Shown here piece by piece: positions 1 to 8,925 of a stretch of 45,807 nucleotides of DNA. The notes under the pieces are model-generated. The model searched no databases. It saw only the letters and a list, made by a program, of their open reading frames with translations, and was not told where the DNA came from. The DNA comes from Halorhodospira neutriphila (GTDB lineage: Bacteria; Pseudomonadota; Gammaproteobacteria; Nitrococcales; Halorhodospiraceae). Location: assembly GCF_016584055.1 (NCBI RefSeq), contig NZ_NRSH01000003.1:1-45807 (forward strand), given 5' to 3'. The stretch's first letter is position 1; the number at the start of each line of letters is the position of its first letter. The translations under genes were made by a program, and so were the position numbers.

Positions 1-17
1 CCCTGGCCTACCCTCGC

Positions 18-1157
18 TCACGGCAGCAGCTCCGCGACGGCCTCCGCCGCGCGCCGGTCGGCGCCGCGGGCGAGATCGGCGTGGAGCGTGCGGAAGCGCT
101 GCGCCAGCGCCGCGCACGCCGCCGGGTCGTCCAGCCAGCCCGCCACCGCCTCGGCGAGCGGCGCCGGGGCGAGCGCCTCCTGGAGGTACTCCGGCACCAG
201 GGCCTCGCCGGCGAGCAGGTTGGGCTGCGCGACCCAGGGGACGCGCACCAGGCGCCGGAGCGCCCAGAAGGTCAGCGGCGCCATCCGGTAGCCGACGACC
301 ATGGGGCGCTTGGCGAGCATCACCTCCAGGGTGGCGGTCCCCGAGGCGGTCAGGGCGGCGTCGGCGGCCGTCGCCGCCGTGGCGGTGTCGGCCTCGAGCA
401 GCCGGGTCCGGGCCCCGAGCCCGTGGCGCTCGACGGCCGCCTCGATCGGCGGGCGCAGGTGCGGGGTGGCCACCGGCACGACGAGCTCGAGGCCGTGCCG
501 TTGCTCGGCGAGCAGCGCCGCGGCGGCGAAGAAGGGCTCGGCGAGGCGCTCGACCTCGCTGCGCCGGCTGCCGGGGAGCACGGCGAGCACGGTGGCCTCG
601 GTAGTGAGGCCGAGCCGCTGCCGGGCGGCCCCGGCGTCGGGCGCCAGGGGGAAGCGGTCGGCGGCCGGGTGGCCGACGCAGACGGCGTCGACGGCGGCCT
701 CGGCGTAGACGGCCTGCTCGAAGGGGTAGAGGGTGAGCATGCGCGAGACCGCGCGGCGGATCCCGCGCAGCCGGCCCCGCCGCCAGGCCCAGACGGTGGG
801 GCTGACGTAGTGGACGGTGGTCACCCCGGCGCCGCGCAGGCGCCGCTCCAGGGAGAGGTTGAAGTCGGGCAGGTCGACGCCGATGAACACCGCCGGCGGC
901 TGCGCCCGCCAGCGCCGCGCCAGGCGCCGGCGCAGCCGCAGCAGCCGCGGCAGGTGGCGGACGATCTCGGTCAGCCCCATCAGCGAGAGGCCCTCCATGG
1001 GCTCGAGGGCCTCGAGCCCCTCGGCGGCCATGGCCGCCCCGCCGATCCCCTCGAAGGCGACGTCCGGGCGCAGGGCGCGCAGCTCGCGCATCAGCCCGGC
1101 CCCGAGGACATCGCCCGAGGGCTCACCGGCGAGGATCGCCACCCGCTGAACGGCCAT
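18..1157 (-). CDS. lpxB: Lipid-A-disaccharide synthase LpxB
   Basis: LpxB is the GT19 glycosyltransferase that condenses UDP-2,3-diacylglucosamine with lipid X to give the lipid A disaccharide, at the inner face of the cytoplasmic membrane. The 379-residue product has the usual family length. The N-terminus carries the family motif AGEPSGDVLGAGLM (about residues 10-23), followed by GVDLPDFN and YVSPTVWAWRRGR, and a C-terminal half with LPGSRRSEV and the donor-site region TASGTATLE. It is the last gene of the lpxD-fabZ-lpxA-lpxB run, 30 nt after lpxA. Only 17 bases of the window lie beyond its stop, so the next gene (often rnhB) cannot be judged. Identification is secure. Confidence 0.96.
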   Translation of the reverse strand: MAVQRVAILAGEPSGDVLGAGLMRELRALRPDVAFEGIGGAAMAAEGLEALEPMEGLSLMGLTEIVRHLPRLLRLRRRLARRWRAQPPAVFIGVDLPDFNLSLERRLRGAGVTTVHYVSPTVWAWRRGRLRGIRRAVSRMLTLYPFEQAVYAEAAVDAVCVGHPAADRFPLAPDAGAARQRLGLTTEATVLAVLPGSRRSEVERLAEPFFAAAALLAEQRHGLELVVPVATPHLRPPIEAAVERHGLGARTRLLEADTATAATAADAALTASGTATLEVMLAKRPMVVGYRMAPLTFWALRRLVRVPWVAQPNLLAGEALVPEYLQEALAPAPLAEAVAGWLDDPAACAALAQRFRTLHADLARGADRRAAEAVAELLP

Positions 1158-1187
1158 TCCCCCTGCCCCGACGCCGCGCCGCCGCCC

Positions 1188-1964
1188 TCAGCGGACGAGC
1201 CCGCGCTGGGTGGCGTCGATGAACGCCACCAGCCGCTGGACGTCCTCGGAGTCGGCGAGCTCCTCGGCCATCCGCTCGCGCGCCTCCTCGAGGCGCAGGC
1301 CCTGGCGGTAGAGCATGCGGTAGGCGCGCTTGACGGCCTGGATGCGCTCCGCCGTGAAGCCGTGGCGGCGCAGGCCCACCGTGTTGACGCCGTGGGGGAC
1401 GGCCATCTGCCCCGAGACCGTCACGAAGGGCGGGACGTCGCGGTTGATGCCGCTGCCGAAGCCGCAGAAGGCGTAGGCGCCGATCCGGCAGAACTGGTGG
1501 ACGAGGGCGAAGCCGCCGAGGGTGGCGTGGTCGCCGACGTCGACGTGCCCGGCGAGCGAGGCGGAGTTGGCGAAGAGCAGGTCGTCGCCGAGCAGGCAGT
1601 CGTGGGCGACGTGGCAGTAGGCCATCAGCCAGTTGTCGCTGCCGATGCGCGTCTCGCCCCGGCCCTGGACGGTGCCCCGGTGGCAGGTGACGAACTCGCG
1701 GATGGTATTGCCGTCGCCGATGAGCAGGCGCGTCGGCTCGCCCTGGTAGCCCTTGTGCTGCGGCGCCTCGCCGAGGGCGGCGAACTGGTAGATGCGGTTG
1801 TTGCGGCCGATCCGGGTCGGGCCCTGGAGCACGGCGTGGGGTCCAACCCAGGTACCCTCGTCGATCTCGACGTCGGGGCCGATGACCGTAAAGGCCCCGA
1901 CCTCGACGTCCTCGCCGAGCTTGGCTTGGGGGTCGACGACGGCTTGTGGGTGGACGCGGCTCAA
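1188..1964 (-). CDS. lpxA: UDP-N-acetylglucosamine O-acyltransferase LpxA
   Basis: LpxA transfers an R-3-hydroxyacyl chain from acyl-ACP to UDP-GlcNAc, the first step of lipid A synthesis; the family is a cytosolic trimeric left-handed beta-helix. The sequence shows hexapeptide repeats from the N-terminus (VHPQAVVDPQAKLGEDVEVG), the catalytic-histidine region AYCHVAHDC and the helical C-terminal domain. I place the start at a TTG that overlaps the fabZ stop (bases TTGA). This gives 258 residues beginning LSRVHPQAV, the usual family length; the open frame continues further upstream only as a shadow of fabZ. The overlap implies translational coupling to fabZ. Function is secure; the exact start is less so. 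Confidence 0.94.
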   Translation of the reverse strand: MSRVHPQAVVDPQAKLGEDVEVGAFTVIGPDVEIDEGTWVGPHAVLQGPTRIGRNNRIYQFAALGEAPQHKGYQGEPTRLLIGDGNTIREFVTCHRGTVQGRGETRIGSDNWLMAYCHVAHDCLLGDDLLFANSASLAGHVDVGDHATLGGFALVHQFCRIGAYAFCGFGSGINRDVPPFVTVSGQMAVPHGVNTVGLRRHGFTAERIQAVKRAYRMLYRQGLRLEEARERMAEELADSEDVQRLVAFIDATQRGLVR

Positions 1965-2422
1965 ACCGAGCGCACCGTGCAGCGGATCTCGCACTCGGCG
2001 GCCAGCTCGCCGTCGACGGTGCCGCGGGCGGAGAAGATCCAGATCCCGCGGGTGACGCGCTTGACCGCGACCTCGTGGCGCAGCTGGTCGCCCGGCTCCA
2101 CCGGCCGCTTGAACCGGGCCTTGTCGATGCCCACGAGGTAGATCACGTCGGTGTCGCGGAGGGTGTCCTCGACGCTCTTGAAGGCGAGCATTCCGCACGC
2201 CTGGGCCAGCGACTCGAGGATCAGCACCCCCGGCATCACCGGCCGCTGCGGGAAGTGCCCGGTAAAGAAGGGCTCGTTGACGGTCACGTTCTTGATGCTG
2301 GTCAGCCGCTCGTGCGGCACCAGGGAGTGCACCCGGTCGATGAGCAGCATCGGGTAGCGGTGCGGCAGGAGATTGCGGATCCCGCCGATGTCGGTCCAGC
2401 CTTCGTCTACATTCTCACTCAC
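1961..2422 (-). CDS. fabZ: 3-hydroxyacyl-[ACP] dehydratase FabZ
   Basis: FabZ dehydrates 3-hydroxyacyl-ACP in type II fatty acid synthesis; it draws on the same hydroxyacyl-ACP pool as LpxA and LpxD, which explains its place among the lpx genes. The 153-residue product shows LLPHRYPMLLIDRV near the N-terminus, the catalytic histidine in FFTGHFPQRPVMPG and the catalytic glutamate in GVLILESLAQ (about residues 56-78), all typical of a hot-dog-fold dehydratase. Its ATG overlaps the lpxD stop as ATGA and its own stop overlaps the lpxA start, so the three genes form a coupled unit. Secure. Confidence 0.96.
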   Translation of the reverse strand: MSENVDEGWTDIGGIRNLLPHRYPMLLIDRVHSLVPHERLTSIKNVTVNEPFFTGHFPQRPVMPGVLILESLAQACGMLAFKSVEDTLRDTDVIYLVGIDKARFKRPVEPGDQLRHEVAVKRVTRGIWIFSARGTVDGELAAECEIRCTVRSV

Positions 2423-3531
2423 TCTCCATCCTCCGTTGCGCTGTCCTCATCCTCGCCCCCTCGGCCGATTTCCCCCGCCACGGCGCGCTCCAGCGCCTGG
2501 ACGCGCTGGTAGAGCGCCTCGAGCTGCTCGATCCGCGCTACGCTGCGCCGCCAGCGCCGGCCCGGCTGTACCGGCATGCCGGAGGAGTAGACCCCCGGCG
2601 CGTCGATGCTGCGCGTCACCATCGCCTGCCCGGTGAAGTGGCAGCCGCCGGCGATCTGCAGGTGGTCGGCGAAGCCGGCCTGGCCGCCGAGGGTGCACCC
2701 CGGGCCGATGGCGGTGCTCCCGGCGATCCCCACCTGGCCGGCGATGGCCGTATGGGCGCCGATCCGGCAGTTGTGCCCGATCTGCACCATGTTGTCGATC
2801 TTGGCACCGTCCTCGATGACGGTGTCGTGGAACGTCCCGCGATCGACCGCCGAGTTGGCGCCGATCTCCACCTCGTCGCCGAGGCGCACCCCGGCGAGCT
2901 GCGGGATCCGCTCCCAGCGCGCGCCGTCGCGCGCGAAGCCAAAGCCCTCCGAGCCTACCACAACACCCGGCTCGAGGCGGCACCGGGCGCCGACCCGGCA
3001 GCCGCCGGCCACGACGGCGCGCGCCTCCACCCGCGTCCCGGGACCGATCTCGGCCCCCGCGCCGATGACCGCCCCCGGCCCGATGAAGGCGCCGTCGCCG
3101 AGGGCCGCGCCGGCCTCGACCACCGCCTGCGCGGCGATGTGCACCCCCTCGCCCAGGCGGGCGTCCGGGGCCACGACGGCGGCCTCGTGGACCCCGGGCG
3201 GCGCCTCCGGCGCCGGGTGGAGCCGGGCCGCCGCCCGGGCGAAGGTCAGCTCCGGGTTGTCGCTGAGCAGCGCCGGGCCCGCCCAGTAGCCCCGGTCGGC
3301 GGGGCGCAGGACCACCGCCGCGGCCCGGCACCCCTGCAGCCGGTCCTTGAGCCGCCGGTCGCTGAGGTAGGCCAGCGCCCCCGCGCCGGCCTCGTCGAGG
3401 GCCGCGGCCCGCTCGATGACGGTCTCCGGCGGCCCGTCGTACCCGGCCCCCAGCGCCTCGGCGAGCTCGCCCAGGGCCCAAGGGACGCACCGTGCCCCGC
3501 GCAGGCCGGGGCCCGCTCCTTGCTCCGCCAT
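2419..3531 (-). CDS. lpxD: UDP-3-O-(3-hydroxyacyl)glucosamine N-acyltransferase LpxD
   Basis: LpxD adds the second hydroxyacyl chain to UDP-3-O-acylglucosamine in lipid A synthesis. The 370-residue product has the LpxD arrangement: an N-terminal uridine-binding domain (about residues 15-110, with GALAYLSDRRLKDRL), a long hexapeptide beta-helix (about 115-320, including IGANSAVDRGTFHDT and IDNMVQIGHNCRIG with the catalytic histidine region), and a C-terminal helix (RIEQLEALYQRVQALER). It starts at ATG after a good ribosome site (GGAGGGA). It lies only 26 nt after bamA; the skp gene that commonly sits between them is absent. The acidic tail (EDEDSATEDGE) is unremarkable. Confidence 0.95.
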   Translation of the reverse strand: MAEQGAGPGLRGARCVPWALGELAEALGAGYDGPPETVIERAAALDEAGAGALAYLSDRRLKDRLQGCRAAAVVLRPADRGYWAGPALLSDNPELTFARAAARLHPAPEAPPGVHEAAVVAPDARLGEGVHIAAQAVVEAGAALGDGAFIGPGAVIGAGAEIGPGTRVEARAVVAGGCRVGARCRLEPGVVVGSEGFGFARDGARWERIPQLAGVRLGDEVEIGANSAVDRGTFHDTVIEDGAKIDNMVQIGHNCRIGAHTAIAGQVGIAGSTAIGPGCTLGGQAGFADHLQIAGGCHFTGQAMVTRSIDAPGVYSSGMPVQPGRRWRRSVARIEQLEALYQRVQALERAVAGEIGRGGEDEDSATEDGE

Positions 3532-3557
3532 GCTTGCTCCCTCCCCGCCGCTGCCGT

Positions 3558-5909
3558 CTAGAACTGCGCCCCCAGGGAGAACTGGAACGTCTCGGTCTGG
3601 TCCCTGGCGGTCTCATTAAGCGGCTCGGCCAGGCTGAACGTCAACGGCCCCACCGGCGACATCCAGATCAGCGACACGCCGGCGGCGACGCGCAGCTCGC
3701 CGAGATCGATGCGGTCGAGCCCCTTCGGGACGGGCTCCTCGCCGAAGCGCTCGGCGAACTCCGCGTAGTCGATCTCGGTGTCGTAGACCTGCCCGGCGTC
3801 GATGAAGGGGCCCAGGCGCACCGACTGCGCCTCCGGCGTCGGCGGGATCAGCAGCTGCGCCGAGGCCAGGACCTGGGCGTTGCCGCCCATCGGCTGGCCG
3901 CCGTCGTTGGCGTCGCGGGGGCCGAGGTAGTTGCCGCGGTAGCCGCGGACGGTGCGCACGCCGCCGGCGTAGTAGTTCTCGAAGAACGGCAGCTGCTCGG
4001 TGTCGCCGAAGCCGCCGCCGTAGGCGAGCTCGCCCTCGAGGGAGAGGCTCGTGCGCTCGCCGAGCCACGGCAGCGGCCAGTAGCGCTGGTGCCGGTAGGA
4101 GAGCTTGTAGAACTCCTGGTCTGCGCCCGGCAGCGTCCCCTCCAGCGACAGGCTCTGCCGGGCGCCGGAGGTGGGGAAGACGCCGCGGTCGCGCGTGTCC
4201 CGGCGCCAGGACAGGCGCGGCTGGAGGGTATCGAAGCGCTCGCCCTCCTCGTCGATGAACGCCTCGATCCGCGCCGGGGTGCCGCTGCGCTCGCGGATGG
4301 TCAGCTGCTCGAAGCGCAGCCGGGCGGCGAGCCGGTCCACCTCGGTGACCGGCACGCTGTACTCCACGGCGCCGTAGGCGGCGTCGAGGTCGTAGTCGGC
4401 CAGGTCGGCCTGCCGGGCCCGGGTCTCCCGGTAGCCGGCGGAGAGGGTCTGGGAGACGCCCTCGAGGGAGTGGTAGCGGTCGGTGTAGGAGACGTCGTAG
4501 ACGGTGTTCACCTCGGAGTTGTTCACCGTCAGGCTGAGCCGGTCGCCGGTGCCGACGAGGTTGTCCTGGGAGATGGAGAAGTTCACCAGGAAGCCCTGGA
4601 CATCGCCGTAGCCGATCCCCGCCTGGAGCTGGCCGGTCATCCGCTCCTGGACGCTGACGTTGACGTCGACCCGGTCGTCCTCGCCCGGCACCCGCGGCGT
4701 CTCGATATTGACCGTGCTGAAGAAGCCGAGGCGGTTGAGCCGCGTCCGCGAGCGCTCCAGGGCCTCGCTGGACAGCGGCGCCCCCTCGAGCTGGCGGAGC
4801 TCGCGGCGGATCACCGCGTCCTGGGTGCGCTGGTTGCCGGTGATGTTGATCTGCCGGACGTAGACCCGCTCACCGGGGGCGACCTGGTAGGTCAGCTTGA
4901 CCGTCTTCGCCCGCTCGTCGACCTGCCGGCGGACGCGGACGTTGCTGAAGGCGTAGCCCTCCTCGGCGAGGCGCTCGCGGATCGCCTGGGAGCCGGCGTT
5001 GACCCGGTTGCGGGCGTAGAGCTCGCCGGGCTCGACCTCGATGAGCGCCCGCAGCTCCTCGGGGGGGACCACCAGGTCGCCGCGGACATCGACGGCGTCG
5101 ACGGTGTACTGCTCGCCCTCGGCGACGTTGACGGTGATGTAGACGTCGCGGCGATCGGGGCTGATCGAGACGTTCGTCGAGGTCACCGAGAAGTTGAGGT
5201 AGCCGCGGTCGAGGTAGTAGCTGCGCAGGCTCTCGAGGTCGTTGGCGAGCCGGTCCCGGGAGTAGCGGTGGCGCGACGACCACGGCGCCCACCAGCGCCG
5301 CGAGCGCAGCTCGAAGACCCCGCGCAGCCGGCTGTCGGAGAAGACCTCGTTGCCGACGAGGTGGATCTCGCGGATCTCGGCCACGGGGCCCTCCTCGATG
5401 TCGATGCGGATGGCCACGCGGTTGCGCTCGAGCGGCGAGACCGTGCTCTCCACCGAGACGTCGTACTTGCCCTGGGCGAAGTACTGGCGGCGCAGCTCGC
5501 GCTCGATCTGCGACAGCTGCGCGCGGTTGAAGATCTGCCCCTCGGCCAGGCCGACGCCCTCGAGGGCCTGGCGCAGCTTATCGGTGCCGATCTGCTCGTT
5601 GCCCTCGAACTCGAGCCGGGCGATGGAGGGCCGCTCCTGGAGCTCGACGATCAGCGTCCCGGCCTCGCGCTGGAGCTCGATATCCCGGAAGAAGCCGGAG
5701 TCGTAGAGCTCGCGGATGGCCTCGGCGATCTCCTCGGAGCCCACCGTTTCCCCGGGCTCGATGGGGAGGTAGTTGAACACCGTCCCCTCGGCGATCCGCT
5801 CGAGGCCCTCGACCCGGATCCGCTCGACCTCGAAGCCCTGCGCCGCGGCCGGGCCGGCCGCCGCCACGGCGGCCAGCGCCGCGGCGCACGCCGCTGCCCG
5901 CCGGATCAA
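3558..5909 (-). CDS. bamA: Outer membrane assembly factor BamA
   Basis: BamA is the Omp85 core of the BAM complex that folds beta-barrel proteins into the outer membrane. The 783-residue product starts at a TTG with a purine-rich site upstream. It has a signal peptide (MIRR, an Ala-rich core, likely cleavage in GPAAAQG), then five POTRA domains (about residues 24-420, first one FEVERIRVEGLERIAEG), then a 16-strand barrel ending in FQFSLGAQF, with the C-terminal Phe required for its own insertion. The conserved loop 6 motif region VRGYRGNYLGPRD is present. It follows rseP after a strong GC palindrome. BamE, another subunit of the complex, is encoded at about 29 kb. Secure. Confidence 0.97.
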   Translation of the reverse strand: MIRRAAACAAALAAVAAAGPAAAQGFEVERIRVEGLERIAEGTVFNYLPIEPGETVGSEEIAEAIRELYDSGFFRDIELQREAGTLIVELQERPSIARLEFEGNEQIGTDKLRQALEGVGLAEGQIFNRAQLSQIERELRRQYFAQGKYDVSVESTVSPLERNRVAIRIDIEEGPVAEIREIHLVGNEVFSDSRLRGVFELRSRRWWAPWSSRHRYSRDRLANDLESLRSYYLDRGYLNFSVTSTNVSISPDRRDVYITVNVAEGEQYTVDAVDVRGDLVVPPEELRALIEVEPGELYARNRVNAGSQAIRERLAEEGYAFSNVRVRRQVDERAKTVKLTYQVAPGERVYVRQINITGNQRTQDAVIRRELRQLEGAPLSSEALERSRTRLNRLGFFSTVNIETPRVPGEDDRVDVNVSVQERMTGQLQAGIGYGDVQGFLVNFSISQDNLVGTGDRLSLTVNNSEVNTVYDVSYTDRYHSLEGVSQTLSAGYRETRARQADLADYDLDAAYGAVEYSVPVTEVDRLAARLRFEQLTIRERSGTPARIEAFIDEEGERFDTLQPRLSWRRDTRDRGVFPTSGARQSLSLEGTLPGADQEFYKLSYRHQRYWPLPWLGERTSLSLEGELAYGGGFGDTEQLPFFENYYAGGVRTVRGYRGNYLGPRDANDGGQPMGGNAQVLASAQLLIPPTPEAQSVRLGPFIDAGQVYDTEIDYAEFAERFGEEPVPKGLDRIDLGELRVAAGVSLIWMSPVGPLTFSLAEPLNETARDQTETFQFSLGAQF

Positions 5910-5973
5910 TGCGCCCCCTTGTCCGCTGATGCTGTCGCCCGCATAGAGCAGCTCCCCTTAGTCCTTCGCGGTG

Positions 5974-5990
5974 GCGCCCGGTCCGGGCGC
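5974..5990 (-). terminator. Perfect GC palindrome between rseP and bamA
   Basis: GCGCCCGG-T-CCGGGCGC is a perfect 8-bp inverted repeat immediately after the rseP stop and before bamA. There is no run of T on the minus strand, so it is more likely a pausing, processing or attenuation hairpin than a simple intrinsic terminator. Confidence 0.4.
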
Positions 5991-5996
5991 GCCGCC

Positions 5997-7361
5997 TCAG
6001 CCGAAGAGGCGGTGGAAGTCGTTGTAGAAGGCCAGCCCCATCAGGCCGGCCAGGATGGCGATGCCGATGCGCAGCCCGATGCTCTGCGCCCGCTCCGACA
6101 GGGGGCGGCCGCGCACCCCCTCGATGAGGAAGTAGAGCAGGTGGCCGCCGTCGAGTATGGGGATCGGCAGCAGGTTGATGAGCCCGAGGCTGATGCTGAT
6201 CAGCCCGAGGAAGGTGAGGAACGGCACCAGGCCGAGGGCGGCGCTGTCGCCGGCGTACTGGCCGATGGTCACCGGCCCGCCGATGTTCTTGAGGCTCGCC
6301 TCGCCGACCACCATGCGGGCGAACATCTTGGCGGTCACCGCCGTGGTCTGCCAGGTACGCTCGAGGGCGCGGCCGAGCCCGGCCACCGGCCCGTAGCGGA
6401 TCTCGTGCTGGAGGCGCTCCTGGAACCCCTCGGGGATCCGCGGCCCGACGCCGAGCATCCCCACCGCCTGGCCGCCGCGCTCCCGGCTGCCGAGGGTGGC
6501 CGTGGCCTGGCGCTGCTCGCCGCCGCGCTCGTAGGTCAGGGTCACCGACTCGCCGGGCAGCGGCTCGACGCGCTCGACGAGGGCCTGCCAGGTCTCGACC
6601 GGCTCGCCACCCACCGCGACGATCGTATCGCCGGTGCGCAGCCCCGCGGCCTCGGCCGGCGCCCCGGCGACGAGCTTGCCGATGGTCGGCGGCAGCTCGG
6701 GGGTGTAGGCGTCGAGGCCCACGGTCCCGAGGATGTCCGTGCTCTCCTGGAGGGCCGGCTCGGCGCGCAGGTCCAGCGAGGCGCGCACCGTCTCGCCGCT
6801 GGGCTCGCGCAGCAGCAGCGGCACGTCCTCGCGCTTGAAGCCGGCGTCGAGCAGGGCGATGGCGACCCGCTGCCAGGTCGGCGTGGGCTCGCCGTCGATG
6901 CGCACGAGCTCCTGGCCCCGCTCCAGCCCCGCCGCGGCGGCCGGGGTGCCCGGGGCCGGCTCGTCGATGACCGGGCGCAGCTCCGTGGCGCCGATCACGG
7001 CCACCGCCCAGTAGACGAGCACGGCGAAGAGGAAGTTGACCGCGGGGCCGGCGGCGACGATGGCGGCGCGCTGGCCGAGGGGCCGGTTGTTGAACGCCCG
7101 GTGGCGCTCCGCCGGCGCGACCTCCTCCTCGCGCTCGTCGAGCATCTGGACGTAGCCGCCGAGGGGGATGGCGGCCAGGGTGTACTCGGTGGCGTCCTCC
7201 CCCCGGCCGCGCCAGCGCAGCAGCGGCCGGCCGAAGCCGATGGAGAAGCGCCGCACCCTCACGTTGCACCAGCGGGCGACGGCGAAGTGCCCGGCCTCGT
7301 GGACGGTGACGAGGACCCCGATGGCGACGAGGAAGGCGGCAATACTCCAGACGACGCTCAT
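5997..7361 (-). CDS. rseP: Site-2 membrane metalloprotease RseP
   Basis: RseP is the inner-membrane zinc protease that cuts anti-sigma factor RseA after DegS, releasing sigma-E; it also clears signal-peptide remnants. The 454-residue protein shows the zinc-binding motif HEAGH (about residues 21-25) in the first membrane segment, two central PDZ domains (for example VAAGPAVNFLFAVLVYW followed by ERGQELVRIDGEP, and GAPAEAAGLRTGDTIVAVGG), and the second active-site motif LLPIPILDGGH in a late membrane segment. It begins 7 nt after the stop of the cdsA-dxr frame and precedes bamA, the normal order in this block. Secure. Confidence 0.96.
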   Translation of the reverse strand: MSVVWSIAAFLVAIGVLVTVHEAGHFAVARWCNVRVRRFSIGFGRPLLRWRGRGEDATEYTLAAIPLGGYVQMLDEREEEVAPAERHRAFNNRPLGQRAAIVAAGPAVNFLFAVLVYWAVAVIGATELRPVIDEPAPGTPAAAAGLERGQELVRIDGEPTPTWQRVAIALLDAGFKREDVPLLLREPSGETVRASLDLRAEPALQESTDILGTVGLDAYTPELPPTIGKLVAGAPAEAAGLRTGDTIVAVGGEPVETWQALVERVEPLPGESVTLTYERGGEQRQATATLGSRERGGQAVGMLGVGPRIPEGFQERLQHEIRYGPVAGLGRALERTWQTTAVTAKMFARMVVGEASLKNIGGPVTIGQYAGDSAALGLVPFLTFLGLISISLGLINLLPIPILDGGHLLYFLIEGVRGRPLSERAQSIGLRIGIAILAGLMGLAFYNDFHRLFG

Positions 7362-7368
7362 GTCCTAC

Positions 7369-8925
7369 TCACTCTGCAAAGCGGCGCACGGCCGACTCCG
7401 CCGTGCGCCGCGCCTGCGCATCGATGGCGCACACCGAGTCGAAGTCCCGGGGCGCCTCGGGCACCTCCGCGGCCAGGGCCTGCTCGATGACCGGCGCGAG
7501 GCGGTCGAAGCGCAGCCGGCCGTCGAGGAAGGCGTCCACCGCCACCTCGTTGGCCGCGTTGAGCACCGCGCACGCCCCGCCGCCGGCGCGCAGGGCCTGG
7601 TAGGCCAGGCGCAGGCACGGGAAGCGGCGCTCATCGACGGCCTCGAAGTCCAGCCGCCCGGTGGCCACCAGGTCCATCAGCCCCACGCCGGAGGCGATCC
7701 GCTCCGGATAGCCGAGGGCGTAGGCGATGGGCACGCGCATATCCGGCGAGCCGAGCTGCGCCAGGTAGGAGCCGTCCTCGTAGCCGACCAGGGCGTGCAC
7801 CAGGCTCTGCCGGTGAATGACCACATCCACGCGCTGCGGTTCCAGCTCGAAGAGGTGGCACGCCTCGATGACCTCCAGGCCCTTGTTCATCATCGAGGCC
7901 GAGTCGACGGAGATCTTCCGGCCCATGGACCAGTTCGGGTGGGCGCAGGCCTCCTCCGGCGTCACCGCGGCCAGGCTCTGCGGGTCGCGGTCGCGGAACG
8001 GCCCCCCCGAGGCGGTCAGGACGATGCGCTCGACCTCCCGGCCGGCTTGCTTATGGGGCGGCAGCGCCTGGAAGACCGCGTTGTGCTCGCTGTCGACGGG
8101 GACGATCTCGGCGCCGCTGCGCCGGGCCGCGGCCATGACTGGTGCCGCCGCCGTGAGGCTGTCGATGCGGTCGAGGACCCCGCCGTGGCCCGGGAGGATC
8201 CCGCCGCTGTCCTTCACGCCGTGCTGTCGCTTGAGCATGCTCTCGAATAGGTCGCCGACCACCGAGGCGGCCACGGCCAGGACCGCCAGGGCGGCGACGG
8301 CCGGCAAGGGGGGCGCCACCGGGCGCAGGGCGGCGATCAGCCCTGCGGCCACGACCACCGCGCACCCCGCGCCGCCCAGGGCCCCCTCCCAGCTCTTGCC
8401 CGGGCTGATCCGGGGCGCCAGGCGGTGCCGGCCCCACGCCCGGCCGACGAAGTACGCCCCCGTGTCGGCCGCCCAGACCAGGGCAAACACGAAGGTGAGC
8501 CAGAAGGCGCCCCACGGCGTGCTGCCGTGGAGGTAGACCAGGGCCAGCCAGCAGGGCCAGAGCACCAGCCAGCCGACGAGCGCCCCCCACCCCGGGGCCG
8601 GAACGGGTAAGGTATCCGTGCGGGCGTAGCGCCACAACCAGGCGAGCGCCCCGAGCCACAGGGAGGCCAGGGCGTAGAGCAGCCCCGCCGGGTCGAGGGC
8701 GCTATCGAGCAGCAGCCACCCCGGCAGCAGGCTCAGCAGGAAGGCGGCGGTCAGCCCGGCGCGCAGCGCCGCCGGGCCGACCCCCAGCAGCTGCAGCCAC
8801 TCCCAGCTCGCCACCCCCACGAGCCCGGCGATCACCACCGCCACAGCCGAGGTGGGCAGGGACCAGACGGCGACGAGGAGGAGCGGGCCACCTAGGGCCG
8901 CGGTGAGCACCCGCGACCTAAGCAT
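7369..8925 (-). CDS. In-frame fusion: CDP-diglyceride synthetase (CdsA) with the C-terminal two thirds of Dxr
   Basis: One uninterrupted 518-codon frame. Residues 1 to about 262 are CdsA (phosphatidate cytidylyltransferase): multiple membrane segments and the complete signature region [14 protein letters not shown]...[15 protein letters not shown]. From about residue 263 the frame continues directly as 1-deoxy-D-xylulose-5-phosphate reductoisomerase: [20 protein letters not shown], then [24 protein letters not shown] and [10 protein letters not shown]. The Dxr metal and substrate residues are therefore present, but its whole N-terminal NADPH-binding domain (about 130 residues, with the usual GSTGSIG motif) is missing, as are any residues CdsA normally has after its signature. 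Related genomes have separate cdsA and dxr genes here, so a deletion of very roughly 400 bp has joined them. The CdsA part could still work; the Dxr part should lack reductoisomerase activity. A full dxr elsewhere, or an assembly error, must be considered. Confidence 0.9.
   Translation of the reverse strand: MLRSRVLTAALGGPLLLVAVWSLPTSAVAVVIAGLVGVASWEWLQLLGVGPAALRAGLTAAFLLSLLPGWLLLDSALDPAGLLYALASLWLGALAWLWRYARTDTLPVPAPGWGALVGWLVLWPCWLALVYLHGSTPWGAFWLTFVFALVWAADTGAYFVGRAWGRHRLAPRISPGKSWEGALGGAGCAVVVAAGLIAALRPVAPPLPAVAALAVLAVAASVVGDLFESMLKRQHGVKDSGGILPGHGGVLDRIDSLTAAAPVMAAARRSGAEIVPVDSEHNAVFQALPPHKQAGREVERIVLTASGGPFRDRDPQSLAAVTPEEACAHPNWSMGRKISVDSASMMNKGLEVIEACHLFELEPQRVDVVIHRQSLVHALVGYEDGSYLAQLGSPDMRVPIAYALGYPERIASGVGLMDLVATGRLDFEAVDERRFPCLRLAYQALRAGGGACAVLNAANEVAVDAFLDGRLRFDRLAPVIEQALAAEVPEAPRDFDSVCAIDAQARRTAESAVRRFAE

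Noticed and set aside
3492-7490. A 1332-codon open frame on the plus strand
   Set aside because: It is antisense to lpxD, bamA and rseP, has Arg/Ala/Leu/Gly low-complexity composition and matches no family; it is a GC-rich shadow.
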